A stretch of DNA of 40,640 nt, taken from positions 1-40,640 of the forward strand of contig MPUH01000674.1 in NCBI GenBank assembly GCA_001970955.1, written 5' to 3'. The stretch's first letter is position 1. Every line of letters starts with the position of its first letter. Position numbers and translations under genes: made by a program. The notes beneath the pieces are model-generated. The model did no database searches. It saw nothing but the letters and a program-made list of their open reading frames with translations, and was not told the origin of the DNA. This DNA is from Stentor coeruleus (Eukaryota; Ciliophora; Heterotrichea; Heterotrichida; Stentoridae). Below are positions 1 to 10,574 of this stretch, one piece after another.

Positions 1-1523
1 ACACATCAATAACAAATTCTTATAGTATTTTTGGGATAGATCATCTAGTTAATGTAATTCAGCAGACTGTTAAAAACTATTATGACATAAATAGTCAAAC
101 AATTGATAATTATGGATATAAATATGATAAAGAAGGGAATAAAGAGTCTGTTAAGATGTTGGTTGAGTATTTTGATAATGAAAAAGCTTTTAGGCTAGGC
201 TATGAAATAGAATATGAACTAAGAATTGGACAATATGGACCTTTTACAAGTGAAAATGCTCATGAGTATTTGAATCAAGTGAAAAAATTCGAGTTAAGGT
301 TTACATTGATACATTATTTGAATAAAAATATGAATCTCGCTAGTGACTGTTATGAATGGAATATTGCACAGAAGTATGATTATTCATCACACGGGACAAT
401 AATATCAACTCTAAGTCCAGATCGTACAACATGCAGTGATAGAAACAGTAATTTTTATACAGAAAGCATCCTAAAAAACTACCTTTGGATTAACTTTTGC
501 ATAATATTCCTAGCTGTATCCTCATTAATCTCAGTTGGTAGATACATAAACAGAAGGCTTATTTTAGTCTCTCAACTCACAGGGTTATCTATTGGGTCCA
601 GAATAGCTTGGGAGTCTTTACGTATATCAGAAAAGTTAAAATTTTTCAATTTCTGGTTAATCATCGTCATATTCGGTAACCTATTTCAAATCTTTGGAGG
701 AATACTCTCTATAATAGACCAAAAAACATTACTCAGCATCAATGAAATTGTCATAGGCTTTGGATGTTTCTTTGCATGGATTGGAGTAATCCGTTTTCTT
801 AACCATACATCTCATTCTTATACAATAGTAAATACAATGAATAGAAGCGCAGGGACAATAGGTTTTTATATTATTGGTATAGTCCCAATTTTTATGGGAT
901 ATGCTTTTTTAGCCATGTGTCTATTTTGGAAAACTGGAATTTATTATAGTACTCCTATGAGCCTTATAGCAAATTATGCTATTGTTAATGGTGATTCAGT
1001 TTATCTGTTTTCAGATGCCGCTATGCAAGAAACATCTTTTATAGGTCAATTGTATTTTTATACATTTGTTGTGTTTTTTATATGGTAATGGATATATAGT
1101 TTTGTTCACAATCTTTTTATTGCGATTATTGAAAGAGGATTTTCTTCACTTAGAGATAAACCTCCTGTACAAGGAGATGAGACTAGTGATGAAGATGATA
1201 ATTTTATGAGTTCTCTTAAGAAAGAAAAAGTTGAAGTTGCTAGGATTAAAAGTAAATGGTATGCAGAGAAACAATCAAAACAAGCTTTGAAGAAAATACT
1301 TAATTCTGGACCGAGGGAAAGTTTAATAATGCTTGATGAAAAAACTTTATATAAGGTACAAGAAATGGATATGATTGCTGATCAGATTATTAACAGTCTT
1401 AATGAGTTTTATAAGATTTTAGAAGGTTTGGATAAAAAGAATAGTCAGTTTGATATACTTTTTGAGTATGCTAAGAATGTTGTGGAACTCAAGATTAGTT
1501 TTATAGTTGAATATTTGAACTAA
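1..1523 (+). CDS. Mucolipin-type TRP cation channel, 5' end outside window
   Basis: This is the C-terminal 501 residues of a mucolipin (TRPML)-like channel, a family of Ca2+-permeable channels of endolysosomal membranes. The frame is open from base 3, so the gene starts upstream. The order matches animal mucolipins: a lumenal domain with a Cys-Tyr motif (CYEWNIAQ), a segment rich in membrane spans (about 480-1080), WIGVIRFL in the S4 region, a pore-like IVNGDS where mucolipins have an NGDD-type filter, then S6. The frame stops in the middle of S6; removing a 15-nt intron at 1085-1099 restores VHNLFIAIIERGF, a classic end of polycystin/mucolipin S6. The cytosolic tail of about 135 residues is acidic, then Lys-rich and helical. 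The filter has Ser where mammals have the second Asp, so selectivity may differ. Family assignment is strong; location in the cell is inferred. Confidence 0.9.
1085..1099 (+). other. 15-nt intron in mucolipin-like gene
   Basis: GTAATGGATATATAG begins with GTA, ends with TAG and has TA at positions 9-10. It splits a codon (TG|T, Cys). Its removal joins S6 of the channel to its conserved inner end; without it the frame stops in the intron. Confidence 0.93.
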
Positions 1524-2395
1524 TGATAATATTTTTTAAGTGGAGGTGCTTTTATGAAAGAAAAAATTATGATGGGGTGTTGTATGAGAGGAAATTGAGA
1601 GTTTAGGGTTGATTAAGTGGCTATGATTATTGGATTGAAGGAGTTGGTTTGTGTTTGATTTTTTATGTAAGTTTGTGTGTAAAATATATATGATTTTATT
1701 GTTTGAGAAATATTATGTGTTTATTTTTAGAAATTTTCAACAAATTTTATATATGATTGTCTTTTAAGTCATCTTGGATTAGCTTTGATTATTTGTGGAT
1801 TAACTGGGTTTATTTGGTTTATCTTCAATAGGTAGGGTCAAAAATACTTGAAATCATAAATATTTCATTTTCTTTTTAAGATAACAGTTGTAAAAGCAAT
1901 CAGCGATTTAAGTTTTATATATTTTATACCTAAGCATAAAAATGTTATGAATAAAAACTTTAATTAACCCATTAGCATAGCAAACAATTCATAAAACTTT
2001 TTTTTGATTTGAAGTATATAATTAACAAATTTTATACATTACATATACGCAAATTTATGTCAAATATATGCATAAATATATATCAAACCATAGCATACAC
2101 AATCTATCACTATATTTTTCAGCTAAATTACTCTTCAAACAATCCTCCCTCATATTCCAAAATTTCATAAATCACTAATCAAAACCCATCCTAAACAATT
2201 GTTTTCCAATAAAAACTTCCCTTAAATAAAATCATTTAGCCACTAAATCCCTAGTAAAAAATTAATTTTTATCAAATAAGCATTAACTCTACCACAATTT
2301 CATATATATCAAAGTGCAAAAGAAATCCTCAAACATAAAAACCACAGGAAAATATAATTAAAGAAAATGAAACTATTAGTAGAATACACAGACAA
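1524..2395. other. Intergenic, no gene seen
   Basis: Between two + strand genes. The first part (to about 1850) is rich in G and T on the + strand; the second (about 1860-2390) is rich in A and C. No coding frame of useful length was found. A 10-codon ORF starting at ATG 2367 ends in a TGA that overlaps the next gene's ATG (2396) in an ATGA. Confidence 0.6.
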
Positions 2396-3136
2396 ATGAT
2401 AATTATAATTCATTATGGTATCTTATGCCAATCAGCCTCTATTATAATTATGGCTTTATTTCTTGCGCCTTTAGGGTTTATAGGTTGGTATTATTATCCT
2501 GAACTCAAGTCATGGGCCTATAATCTCTGGAACCATCAACTTCCAAGACTCACATACAGTAATGGTTTACTAACAGAATCTTCATTAAAAGCTATCCTAA
2601 AAGAATACAAGCGTAATCTTTCTCATTCCCTTTTATCAATTTACAAGTCTTTTATCGATGAACGCCGTCAAATATTTTCTTCAAATATGAATTCTTACAT
2701 AGCAATAGTAGAACGCTTTTCAGTTTCGCTTGAAGAAAAGAAAAATGAAGTTTTTTTATACACTTTAAAAACATTCGGCATAAACTCTGATGTTTTTGTC
2801 CTTGGACTAGAAAATCATAAAGATTCTATTGCAATTCGGGAGATACTTACAGAAATATCGGAATCTTATATAGTGGATGAGTTAATTCCACAAGACTTTT
2901 CTATAATCAATGCTATAATAATGATCAATAGATATACTGATAAACTTAAAGAACAGGTAAAGGAAGAAAATTATTTATATGAAAAATATATGGTTATTGA
3001 TCAGATAAATCAAAATAAACAGTTTAGTGAGCTTGACCTTTCACTTGCTTTTAATCTTTATAAAAACTCAAGTGTTATGTATGAAATCAAAAAACAAGTT
3101 GAAGGTCTTGAAGAAAAATTTCATAAACTAACTTAA
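2396..3136 (+). CDS. Small membrane-anchored protein, unknown function
   Basis: The product is 246 residues and no family is recognised. One hydrophobic stretch near the N terminus (about residues 12-34, rich in Ile, Leu and Ala, then GWYYYP) could be a signal anchor. The rest is hydrophilic and helical, with coiled-coil-like segments (for example about 100-120 and 205-245). The predicted shape is a single-pass protein with a helical cytosolic or lumenal domain. The start at 2396 is the first ATG in frame. A second in-frame Met just before the last part of the hydrophobic stretch is possible. A short upstream ORF overlaps the start codon. It ends in TAA. Confidence 0.65.
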   Translation: MIIIIHYGILCQSASIIIMALFLAPLGFIGWYYYPELKSWAYNLWNHQLPRLTYSNGLLTESSLKAILKEYKRNLSHSLLSIYKSFIDERRQIFSSNMNSYIAIVERFSVSLEEKKNEVFLYTLKTFGINSDVFVLGLENHKDSIAIREILTEISESYIVDELIPQDFSIINAIIMINRYTDKLKEQVKEENYLYEKYMVIDQINQNKQFSELDLSLAFNLYKNSSVMYEIKKQVEGLEEKFHKLT

Positions 3137-3344
3137 ACTAGTTTAAAAATGTTAGTGGATGTTTAAAATGTAACTATTTTATGAAGAATAAAAGATTTTA
3201 GTTTTGGAGAGATTGTGATTTTATATATTTTTTTATAACTTGTATATGTTGTTATATAAAATATTATAAGTTTATTGGGATATGGATTTATTATATAACA
3301 AAAACTTATTATTAAAATACAGACATATTTCAATACAGGAATTA

Positions 3345-5357
3345 TTATTTGAAATCATTACAATGAGAAGTATCTAATTGAACTAACTGTCTTTGTGCTC
3401 TAATAAGTTCTGCAGTGAATCTACTTTCATCACTAAGTTTTTTAACAGCATTGAATCTTATAACCCCAACACGGCTTTCAAACTCTTTCATCCACTCTTC
3501 ACGGTTTTTCATAGCATTATCTTCACTTAAAAATTTGTTTTCAAATGATTCATCAATTGAAGCTAATTGGTTGAGTTTATCAACTAAAAAACTCCTAAAC
3601 TTTTCTTCAATAAATTGCTGATATTGCATTTCTTCAAGAAGATCTTTATGATCTATAGTATTATTAAATGGAATATCTATAGAATTTCTTGTCCTTTGTG
3701 GACTTATACTGTTTCTTATTGGAGCTTTAGGAGGGCTTTGATAATTTGGTCCATATAATGATGCACTTGTAAGGTCAATAGATTTACTTGAACCTTTTAT
3801 TAAGGATTTAACAAGTTTTCTTGGTGAAAAAGTTGTTTGGGAAGGTTTTAGGTTTTTGTTTTCAATAGGTTTTGTTGTTAGCTTTGATGGAGATTGGGCT
3901 ATTAAAGGCTTTCTTACTGGAGACTGGCTTGGTCTGAGGGTTGATGATTTTTGTGGGTTTTTTGTGTCTGATTTTAAAGATGATTGGGAGGAAATGTTTT
4001 TTGATGATTTAAAAGATGAATACATAGAATCAGGGATTTTGCTCCTATTTGGACTAATAGAAGTTCTTGAGTGAATTTTATCCGCTCTTAATACAAGTCC
4101 TGTATTAGTTGATTGATAAACTCCAGGGATTTTCGCTAGCAACTTTGGATTTTCTATAACTTTTCTTTTTTCTACAACCTTAGGCTCTTTTACACCTTCT
4201 AAATTAAAAGGTTCTTTAGATATTTCACTAATATTCTGATTCTTATTCTGCTCTAAAACACTTGGTTCTTTAAATTTATCTTCAACTGAAATTTTTGTGT
4301 ATATCTCAACATTGTATTTTTCTCTAGCGAATTTTTCATAATATTTCACAGCGTAAACCAACAATTCATATAACACAAACCCTGTCATTGTCCGGTCCAT
4401 ATTTCTTATCTCTTCAATTTTCACCCTGTCTAACATATCATGAATCCTCCGAATAGTTTCTATTGATATTAATTCTTTTTCTATATAATCTTTTGTTTTT
4501 CTAATCACTGTTACTACATATCCAGGATTTGCAATATATTTCTTTATAAGCGCAACTGCTTTATCAAATTTTATTTTGACAAATGGGGATACTTTAATTG
4601 TAGGGTCAACTTCACAATACAAAAGCAAAAACCCACAACATATTATCCCAGCTTCTTTCTGTGGACATACAATTTTATTCCAAATATTCAATATCCTAGC
4701 AGTAACTCTTGAAACCCTAATAAACAACTCTTGGCCTATATCTTCATCTTGTATCTCAATCTGATGCTCTTTTTGCAACTCAGGCTGATTTTCTTTCTGA
4801 ACTTCTTCGAAAACAGAAATTTTTTCTTTAGTAGATCTATACGCGTTATCTTCAATCATAGTTGAGATCTGTAATAATTTATTCATAAGCATTGTATGAA
4901 ATCTATGATCATTAGTTGTACGTATATGCTTAATATCTTTAAGTGCAGAGGCAATTAATATATAAATTTCAAGAGACAAGTCATGAATTGCAGTTAAACA
5001 GTCTTTAAGAACTCCATGCATTGTTTCTGCTTTATTGAGTAAAGCTGGGTCAATTGAATTTTTCATTGTAATCGATTGACAGATATCTGAAAAATATTTT
5101 TCTAGTATTGCTAAAGAGATTGGCTTTTTTACTATACGGTCTTGGATTGATGAAGACCTTGGGGTTAAACATTGTGTTTTACTATGCTCTTGGCATGAAT
5201 AATCTAATAGTTTGTATGAACGATCTGGGGATATTGGCCTTGATAATTGACGAGGGGATTTTGCTGAACTTGCTGTATTTTGCCGTTTTGCTGGACTTTT
5301 GATAGGACTTTCAGATAAGGATGGAAAGATTTTGGTTGGTGAATTAGATAAACTCAT
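3345..5357 (-). CDS. Ser/Pro-rich protein with dynein-stalk-like helical block
   Basis: This is a 670-residue protein of unknown function. The first 75 residues are low-complexity and rich in Ser-Pro and SPxK-like motifs, possible sites for proline-directed kinases. Residues about 80-350 are helical. Within them, about 215-345 reads like the end of the dynein heavy-chain stalk/microtubule-binding region: a Cys/Leu-rich helix pair, KKYIANPGYVVTVIRKT (dyneins have a YI-x-NP-x-F/Y motif here), then ISIETIRRI and a closing helix with YELLVYAVKYYEKF where dyneins have WV-x-A-x-x-Y. No AAA+ motor is present. Residues about 400-580 are again Ser/Lys/Pro-rich and disordered; the last about 90 residues are helical. 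A microtubule-linked role is inference. Composition matches the neighbours and no intron is needed. Confidence 0.8.
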   Translation of the reverse strand: MSLSNSPTKIFPSLSESPIKSPAKRQNTASSAKSPRQLSRPISPDRSYKLLDYSCQEHSKTQCLTPRSSSIQDRIVKKPISLAILEKYFSDICQSITMKNSIDPALLNKAETMHGVLKDCLTAIHDLSLEIYILIASALKDIKHIRTTNDHRFHTMLMNKLLQISTMIEDNAYRSTKEKISVFEEVQKENQPELQKEHQIEIQDEDIGQELFIRVSRVTARILNIWNKIVCPQKEAGIICCGFLLLYCEVDPTIKVSPFVKIKFDKAVALIKKYIANPGYVVTVIRKTKDYIEKELISIETIRRIHDMLDRVKIEEIRNMDRTMTGFVLYELLVYAVKYYEKFAREKYNVEIYTKISVEDKFKEPSVLEQNKNQNISEISKEPFNLEGVKEPKVVEKRKVIENPKLLAKIPGVYQSTNTGLVLRADKIHSRTSISPNRSKIPDSMYSSFKSSKNISSQSSLKSDTKNPQKSSTLRPSQSPVRKPLIAQSPSKLTTKPIENKNLKPSQTTFSPRKLVKSLIKGSSKSIDLTSASLYGPNYQSPPKAPIRNSISPQRTRNSIDIPFNNTIDHKDLLEEMQYQQFIEEKFRSFLVDKLNQLASIDESFENKFLSEDNAMKNREEWMKEFESRVGVIRFNAVKKLSDESRFTAELIRAQRQLVQLDTSHCNDFK

Positions 5358-5584
5358 TATGTTTGGATTTTAATAAATAATATATGGTATAAACTTATAG
5401 AAAATTATGAGTAAAAAAAATTATTGTTTATAAGAAGATAATGATTTGGTTAATATGATTTTAGTTTCGATAATTGTTATTATAAAAGTTGTTAATTTTA
5501 AAAGAGTACTTTAGATGTTATATTTAACTACGATTTTCTAACCTATAATTATATGAATTTAAATAATTCTCATTACATAAATTA

Positions 5585-8500
5585 TTATGAACTAGTTCGA
5601 GATACTAAACTCCGTGTTTCTTCAGCAATCAATTTAATATCATCAATTTTATCAACAATTTTCCTAACCGAATCTTCTAATACTACTAACCGACTTGCTG
5701 TACTTAAATGTTGCGTATTAAGCTGACCCATTTTTTTTTTCATTTCTTTAAGAGAACTCAATACATGGTTTTCTTCAGAATGTACCTCAAGTGTATTACA
5801 AACATGTAAATAAGTACGTTTGACTCTATTTTTCCTATAGAAAAAAAGTAACTCACCCTCTAATATCATCCCAGCTAATTCTCTACTGTCTGCTACGATA
5901 ATTTGGCTATTCACTCTTTCAAATGTATGAGACATAATCGAAATCAAAAGATTCAACATGACAATAGGGTTTAATAAAGTATGTAAAAAAAAAGCTAAAT
6001 ACCAGAGTTTCTCATATCCTGATGTATCAAATCCACCAACATTAATCTCCCATGATTGGGTTAGAAAAGAAAAAGTCTTTGCACTTAAATGGTCTAATCT
6101 GGCGAACATCAAACTAAAAGCGACAGTAGAATAGAACAAAATACTTAAAAAAGGAAGAATATCCCAAATGACTTCATAAAGCAAATTTATATAATATCGA
6201 GTCACTTTTATTAACCTGAAATAAGAAACTCCACGAATCCATGTGAAGAAAATAACAACAGCTACAAGAAAATCATTATATTGTCCTGTATTATATAAAT
6301 CTTGAAAGAACATTAATGTCATTAATGCTGAACGGATAAGGTCTAAATAATTCCAAGGGTCTGTAAAATAGTCTCTGCCTGAAAATGCCATCTGCATAAT
6401 TTCATATAAAATCAATACAACGTTTAATGAAAAACAAGCTATAAGAACCTGCATATTAGGTATAGATGAGTATGAAGATAATAATGCCATATAAGATAAA
6501 TATATCAAAGCTTGAAAAAATAGCATTCTCCTCACTCTAGACCATTTTTCTTCAAGAATCAATTGTATGAACTTTTTATGGAAAATACTATCGTTTTCTG
6601 TTAACATCAAAGACTTAATAAAATCCAAGCTTTCATTTGACCCAGGTTCCATATTCATTTTAAAATAAGTCTGTAAAAACTGCAGCGCTTGTCCTTCTTG
6701 TGAAAATTGATCAGAATTCATAAAACTGTTTTTGCTTGTAAAAAGGTCTTTTGAAAACACAATTATTGGTAGTTTTGCATTAGAATGATGAAATTTTTGT
6801 AAGGTCGTGTCAATACTTTTACACAAAATTATATCTAAAAATTTTGAAGTCCTACTATAACCATGCATACAAATTCTATTTAACGATTTTTCAAGGACAT
6901 TTAGAAAAAGAGGATTTTTTTTGGACTCTTGTTTGATTTTAGTAAACATCAAATTAACAGCATCTTCGTTATTCATCTGTAAACAAATATCTAAAGGAGA
7001 ATATCCTGATTTTGATATAATAAACCCTGCTTCATCAGCTAAAGCTTTTTCAAGAAATTCTCCTTTATTGAAATATGCATAAAGATGCATAACATTTATA
7101 TGAAAAGGTTCAATAATCCAAGAATTAAAGCTTTTTTCATATTTTTCTTCTTTGTTTGAAGCTACTCGGCCTATATAATGACAATATTTATTAAGAATAG
7201 TAACATCGCCATACATGGATAAAGTTTTGATTGTATATGGATTTTTATATATGAAAATCCCGTTTTCTTGGTAAAAGAATATTTCAGTTAAATCTTTGGA
7301 TATAGCGAAATAACTTGCTATACTATTTAATACTATTTCAAAAGCACATGTAAAAGCTGGGATCTCAATTACAGTAAGTTTTTTTTCATATAAACACATA
7401 AGGGTGTTACTGTTTCCTATAAATTGGATATCGAAAACATTATGGAAAATTACAGTTTTCACTTTAATCATTTTTGAAGTCGCCCAAATGTTGACTTTAT
7501 AATTTTGGTGGAGGACTATTAAAAATTCGTTGTCTGAAGATACTATCATTTTTGTTACAACACCAGCATCGGCGTCGATTAAACTCCTGATTTCTTTTTT
7601 TTCGATAATATTGTAACTTTTTATTACCCCAGATTTGTCTGATGAAAATAAAAGAAGGCAGTTTGGAGATTGGCATAACTTTTGAACATAGTCTTTGTGA
7701 GAACTAAAAAAATGATAAACCTGCAAGTTATTAGCAAATAAAATAGTGCATCTTCTGTCTTCTCCAATGATGATATATTTGCTATCATAGCTAAACATAG
7801 CAGAATAAATCCCATATGCATCAGCTGTTTCTGTTTTTTCAAGAATCATGTTATGAACATCAAAAAAATCAAAAGTATACTTTGATTTTGGAGCTGTGCC
7901 GTCATTTCTATAATAATAAGATCTCGTAATAGAACCACTGATAACACAACAAATGTCCATTTTTGGGTCAAAAATGTAGTGGAGACTGTTTTTTTTGGTT
8001 AGTGTAAAAGATTCTATTTCCCCATAGCGATGAATTTTTGATAGTGTTGTTGTACTAAACATGTATAAGTTTTCTGGGTTTCTGCCGCCTGTATATACAG
8101 CAATAACATTATTAAGTGGTACAGTATCAATTAAAGCTGTATAATAATCAAATCTTGGTATACGCCATGTCATAATACTACAATCATCTGAAAGAGAATA
8201 AAAAAAATTATTATCCGGGCTTATAATAATAGTTTTCACCCAATTTGTATGCCCTTCAAGTAGTAATCCTTCACGTTTTTCAAGTGTATCCCATAAAAAA
8301 ATTTTATTATCAATTCCTCCACTAATAATAATTCTTTCATCATGAGTTGCATTTATACATCTAACTCTATTTGTATGTCCTTTAAAAGTTCTCAACCTCT
8401 CCCACGACCCGAATTTATACAAATAAACCCAAGGATTATCATCACCAAAAGCTATATAAGTATTTAAAGATGTGATTTTCACACACCAAGTCGTCCCAAA

Positions 8501-9223
8501 ATCTTCATGTTCTATGATTTTTATTATCTTTTTATCTTCTAAACTGTAAATTTTGACATTATTTTCCCCGCTTGTGGTTGCTAAGTATTTATTATCAACA
8601 CTTAAATCTAAATGATAAGCAATTGCATTATGTTTATAAAGAAGTTCAGGTTTAGAACTAGGTATTGTAATATCCCATTTAAGTACAGTTCCATCATCCC
8701 CAGTTGAATACATAGACCTTTCATCAGAACTGATCAGTATAGCATTTACCTCATTAGTATGGCCTTCATATGTATCAATTTGTTTCATATCAACTGTTGA
8801 GAACTTTTTGATCGGTCCTTTTTTCCCACCAGAAAAAAGATAAGAGTCATTGTTACATAAGGCTATTGTCCAAATTGTACCTTCTTCCAAGTCAACATCT
8901 AGACATGTTTCTTTTGTGTCAACTTTAGCGATACCTATTCTCCCTTCACGATTGGAAAAATAAAATCTTGACTTGTCTTTCGATAAAAGCATCCAGGTTC
9001 CTTGGAAAGGCGTTACAATTTTACTAGGCTTGAACTGAGAGATGTAAAAACAAATTTGTTGCATTTCTTCTCTAAGACTCTTTTTAGATGATAAGATACC
9101 ACCTAGTTCAAATTTCTCTTCGTTAGAAGGAGAGACTTTGATTATTTTTGAAGAATAAATACTAGAAGGGAATTTCAATTGATCATCTTTAGATAACTGT
9201 TCTTTGAGTTCTGTGCCAATCAT
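5585..9223 (-). CDS. WD40 / ankyrin-like / TRP-type ion channel fusion
   Basis: This is a 1212-residue single-exon protein. Residues about 70-355 hold clear WD40 repeats (EGHTNEVNAI, KGHTNRVRCI, EGHTNWVKTI, each followed by a WD- or YS-like end). About 460-680 looks like a second, more divergent propeller. Around 710-765 a segment containing GYSPLDICLQ resembles an ankyrin repeat. From about 900 there are six likely membrane helices (901-920, 926-946, 959-975, 985-1000, 1019-1040, 1074-1097) with a pore-like loop containing WEINVGGFDTSGY before the last. S6 ends in LNLLISIMSHTFERV, typical of TRP-type ion transport domains. The tail (about 1150-1210) is a probable coiled coil for subunit assembly. 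Most likely a tetrameric cation channel with a large cytosolic sensor or scaffold. Ion selectivity and gating cannot be read from the sequence. Confidence 0.88.
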   Translation of the reverse strand: MIGTELKEQLSKDDQLKFPSSIYSSKIIKVSPSNEEKFELGGILSSKKSLREEMQQICFYISQFKPSKIVTPFQGTWMLLSKDKSRFYFSNREGRIGIAKVDTKETCLDVDLEEGTIWTIALCNNDSYLFSGGKKGPIKKFSTVDMKQIDTYEGHTNEVNAILISSDERSMYSTGDDGTVLKWDITIPSSKPELLYKHNAIAYHLDLSVDNKYLATTSGENNVKIYSLEDKKIIKIIEHEDFGTTWCVKITSLNTYIAFGDDNPWVYLYKFGSWERLRTFKGHTNRVRCINATHDERIIISGGIDNKIFLWDTLEKREGLLLEGHTNWVKTIIISPDNNFFYSLSDDCSIMTWRIPRFDYYTALIDTVPLNNVIAVYTGGRNPENLYMFSTTTLSKIHRYGEIESFTLTKKNSLHYIFDPKMDICCVISGSITRSYYYRNDGTAPKSKYTFDFFDVHNMILEKTETADAYGIYSAMFSYDSKYIIIGEDRRCTILFANNLQVYHFFSSHKDYVQKLCQSPNCLLLFSSDKSGVIKSYNIIEKKEIRSLIDADAGVVTKMIVSSDNEFLIVLHQNYKVNIWATSKMIKVKTVIFHNVFDIQFIGNSNTLMCLYEKKLTVIEIPAFTCAFEIVLNSIASYFAISKDLTEIFFYQENGIFIYKNPYTIKTLSMYGDVTILNKYCHYIGRVASNKEEKYEKSFNSWIIEPFHINVMHLYAYFNKGEFLEKALADEAGFIISKSGYSPLDICLQMNNEDAVNLMFTKIKQESKKNPLFLNVLEKSLNRICMHGYSRTSKFLDIILCKSIDTTLQKFHHSNAKLPIIVFSKDLFTSKNSFMNSDQFSQEGQALQFLQTYFKMNMEPGSNESLDFIKSLMLTENDSIFHKKFIQLILEEKWSRVRRMLFFQALIYLSYMALLSSYSSIPNMQVLIACFSLNVVLILYEIMQMAFSGRDYFTDPWNYLDLIRSALMTLMFFQDLYNTGQYNDFLVAVVIFFTWIRGVSYFRLIKVTRYYINLLYEVIWDILPFLSILFYSTVAFSLMFARLDHLSAKTFSFLTQSWEINVGGFDTSGYEKLWYLAFFLHTLLNPIVMLNLLISIMSHTFERVNSQIIVADSRELAGMILEGELLFFYRKNRVKRTYLHVCNTLEVHSEENHVLSSLKEMKKKMGQLNTQHLSTASRLVVLEDSVRKIVDKIDDIKLIAEETRSLVSRTSS

Positions 9224-10007
9224 TTTTATTTGATTTTATTGAGTTAAATGTTGATTTTAGTGGATGGATATATACTTTTATGTTTAGGGCTTTAAAAGTT
9301 TATATATGTGATAATATTTTATGCTAGACAAGTTAATATTATAACTTTTTAATAAATATATTAGATTTTATCTAAATGATAAGATAAATGGTTTGGAAAA
9401 TAAATTTTATAGTTTTTTCCCAATCGAGATATCCATTTTAATTTTGATTTGCTTGTATCATATTATTTTTAAGATGTTGATTGCTTGGTNTTTTGATTTG
9501 CTTGTATCATATTATTTTTAAGATGTTGATTGCTTGGTGAGTTTATTTTTAAAGCTTAATTCTTTTATTAGATTTCATTTATATTTAGTTGAATAATAGC
9601 TTGTTGTTTAATTAAATATGATTATATTAATAGGAAATAATAAAGCTTAGTGCTGTTGTGAAAATTAAAATTTGATTTAGATTTTAATATACAAGGAAAA
9701 ATTTAACAAGCGATAATTCCATTAGCTAAGATAAGATGATTTAGATTTAAAGTAATCAGCAGTGATTTTGTGCTATTTTGAAATTAGTTAGGCTATATAG
9801 TATTTTAATAAAATTTATGAATAATTATTTCATGTAATTTTAACGAAAACCATAGTTTTTATTTTATACACTCAGTTTAAATTTATAGTTTTTATTAACA
9901 AATAATCTAAATTGAATAAAGAAACTTATTATTTTCTCTTATATTTAGTATCTTTTAGTAGTCGTTTTGAGATATCAATAATATTATAAATAAGCCTCAA
10001 TTCAATA
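9224..10007. other. AT-rich intergenic with one N-joined duplication
   Basis: Upstream of the WD40-channel gene. No coding frame was found. It contains the N at 9490 flanked by a 48-bp direct repeat, described separately. Confidence 0.6.
9442..9538. other. Assembly join: N at 9490 between 48-bp repeats
   Basis: Bases 9442-9489 and 9491-9538 are identical as read and separated by a single N. The likeliest explanation is two contig ends that overlap but were joined with a placeholder, so the true sequence probably holds one copy. Confidence 0.8.
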
Positions 10008-10465
10008 CTATTTTATTGAAAGCTTAACATTATCATCTAAAGAAATCCTAATCGTATAAGGACAAGCTATTTCTTTATCAGGTCCATGAAAACCACTAAA
10101 ATAGTTACTCCAAAGCTTCTTCTACAGAAAGTTTCCCCCCAGGACCAAATTGCAAAAGCTTAATTACAAATTCAACAGCTTCTAAATTGTTTGTCCCTAA
10201 TAAAACAATCAATTCTTTATTTTTTGTTGAATTTAAATTTTCTATCATAAGATGCCATTGCTATGATATATCAATGAGATTATCAAATGTTAGTCTATCT
10301 ATAATTTCCATTACCCTATCAAATTAATTAAATGCTGAAATCTTTGAAAAAAAAACTTTTCTTGATATGATTTCTGTTAATATACACCTTATCAACTGCA
10401 TATCAATATCTTTTGAATGATTTAATGAACCTAAATAACTTCATAATCTCTTTGACAGCACGATA
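10008..10465 (-). pseudogene. Relic of a MAP-kinase-like protein kinase gene
   Basis: On the minus strand a broken frame still spells pieces of a MAPK-type kinase. Near 10465-10435 is AVKEIMKLF, like the helix C motif of the N lobe. From about 10185 down to 10008 comes EAVEFVIKLLQFGPGGKLSVEEAL, matching the kinase motif LL-x-FDP-x-KR-x-(T/S)-x-EEAL, then in a shifted frame FHGPDKEIACPYTIRISLDD, like the HDP-x-DEP segment after the kinase core. There are in-frame stops after EEALE and a frameshift before FHGP. The few hundred bases present cannot hold the catalytic loop and activation loop, so the core seems deleted. Not a working gene. Confidence 0.65.
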
Positions 10466-10574
10466 CTAAAAAATTAAACCCTTATTATACTCATAATAAT
10501 ATGCAAGCTTTAACAATATGTAAAAATTCGATAAAGATTCAAATTAAACGCAATATTTTAATAATTGTCTTAAC

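Noticed and set aside
3415-5302. Several + strand frames inside 3345-5357
   Set aside because: They mirror the long minus-strand gene and show no family features.
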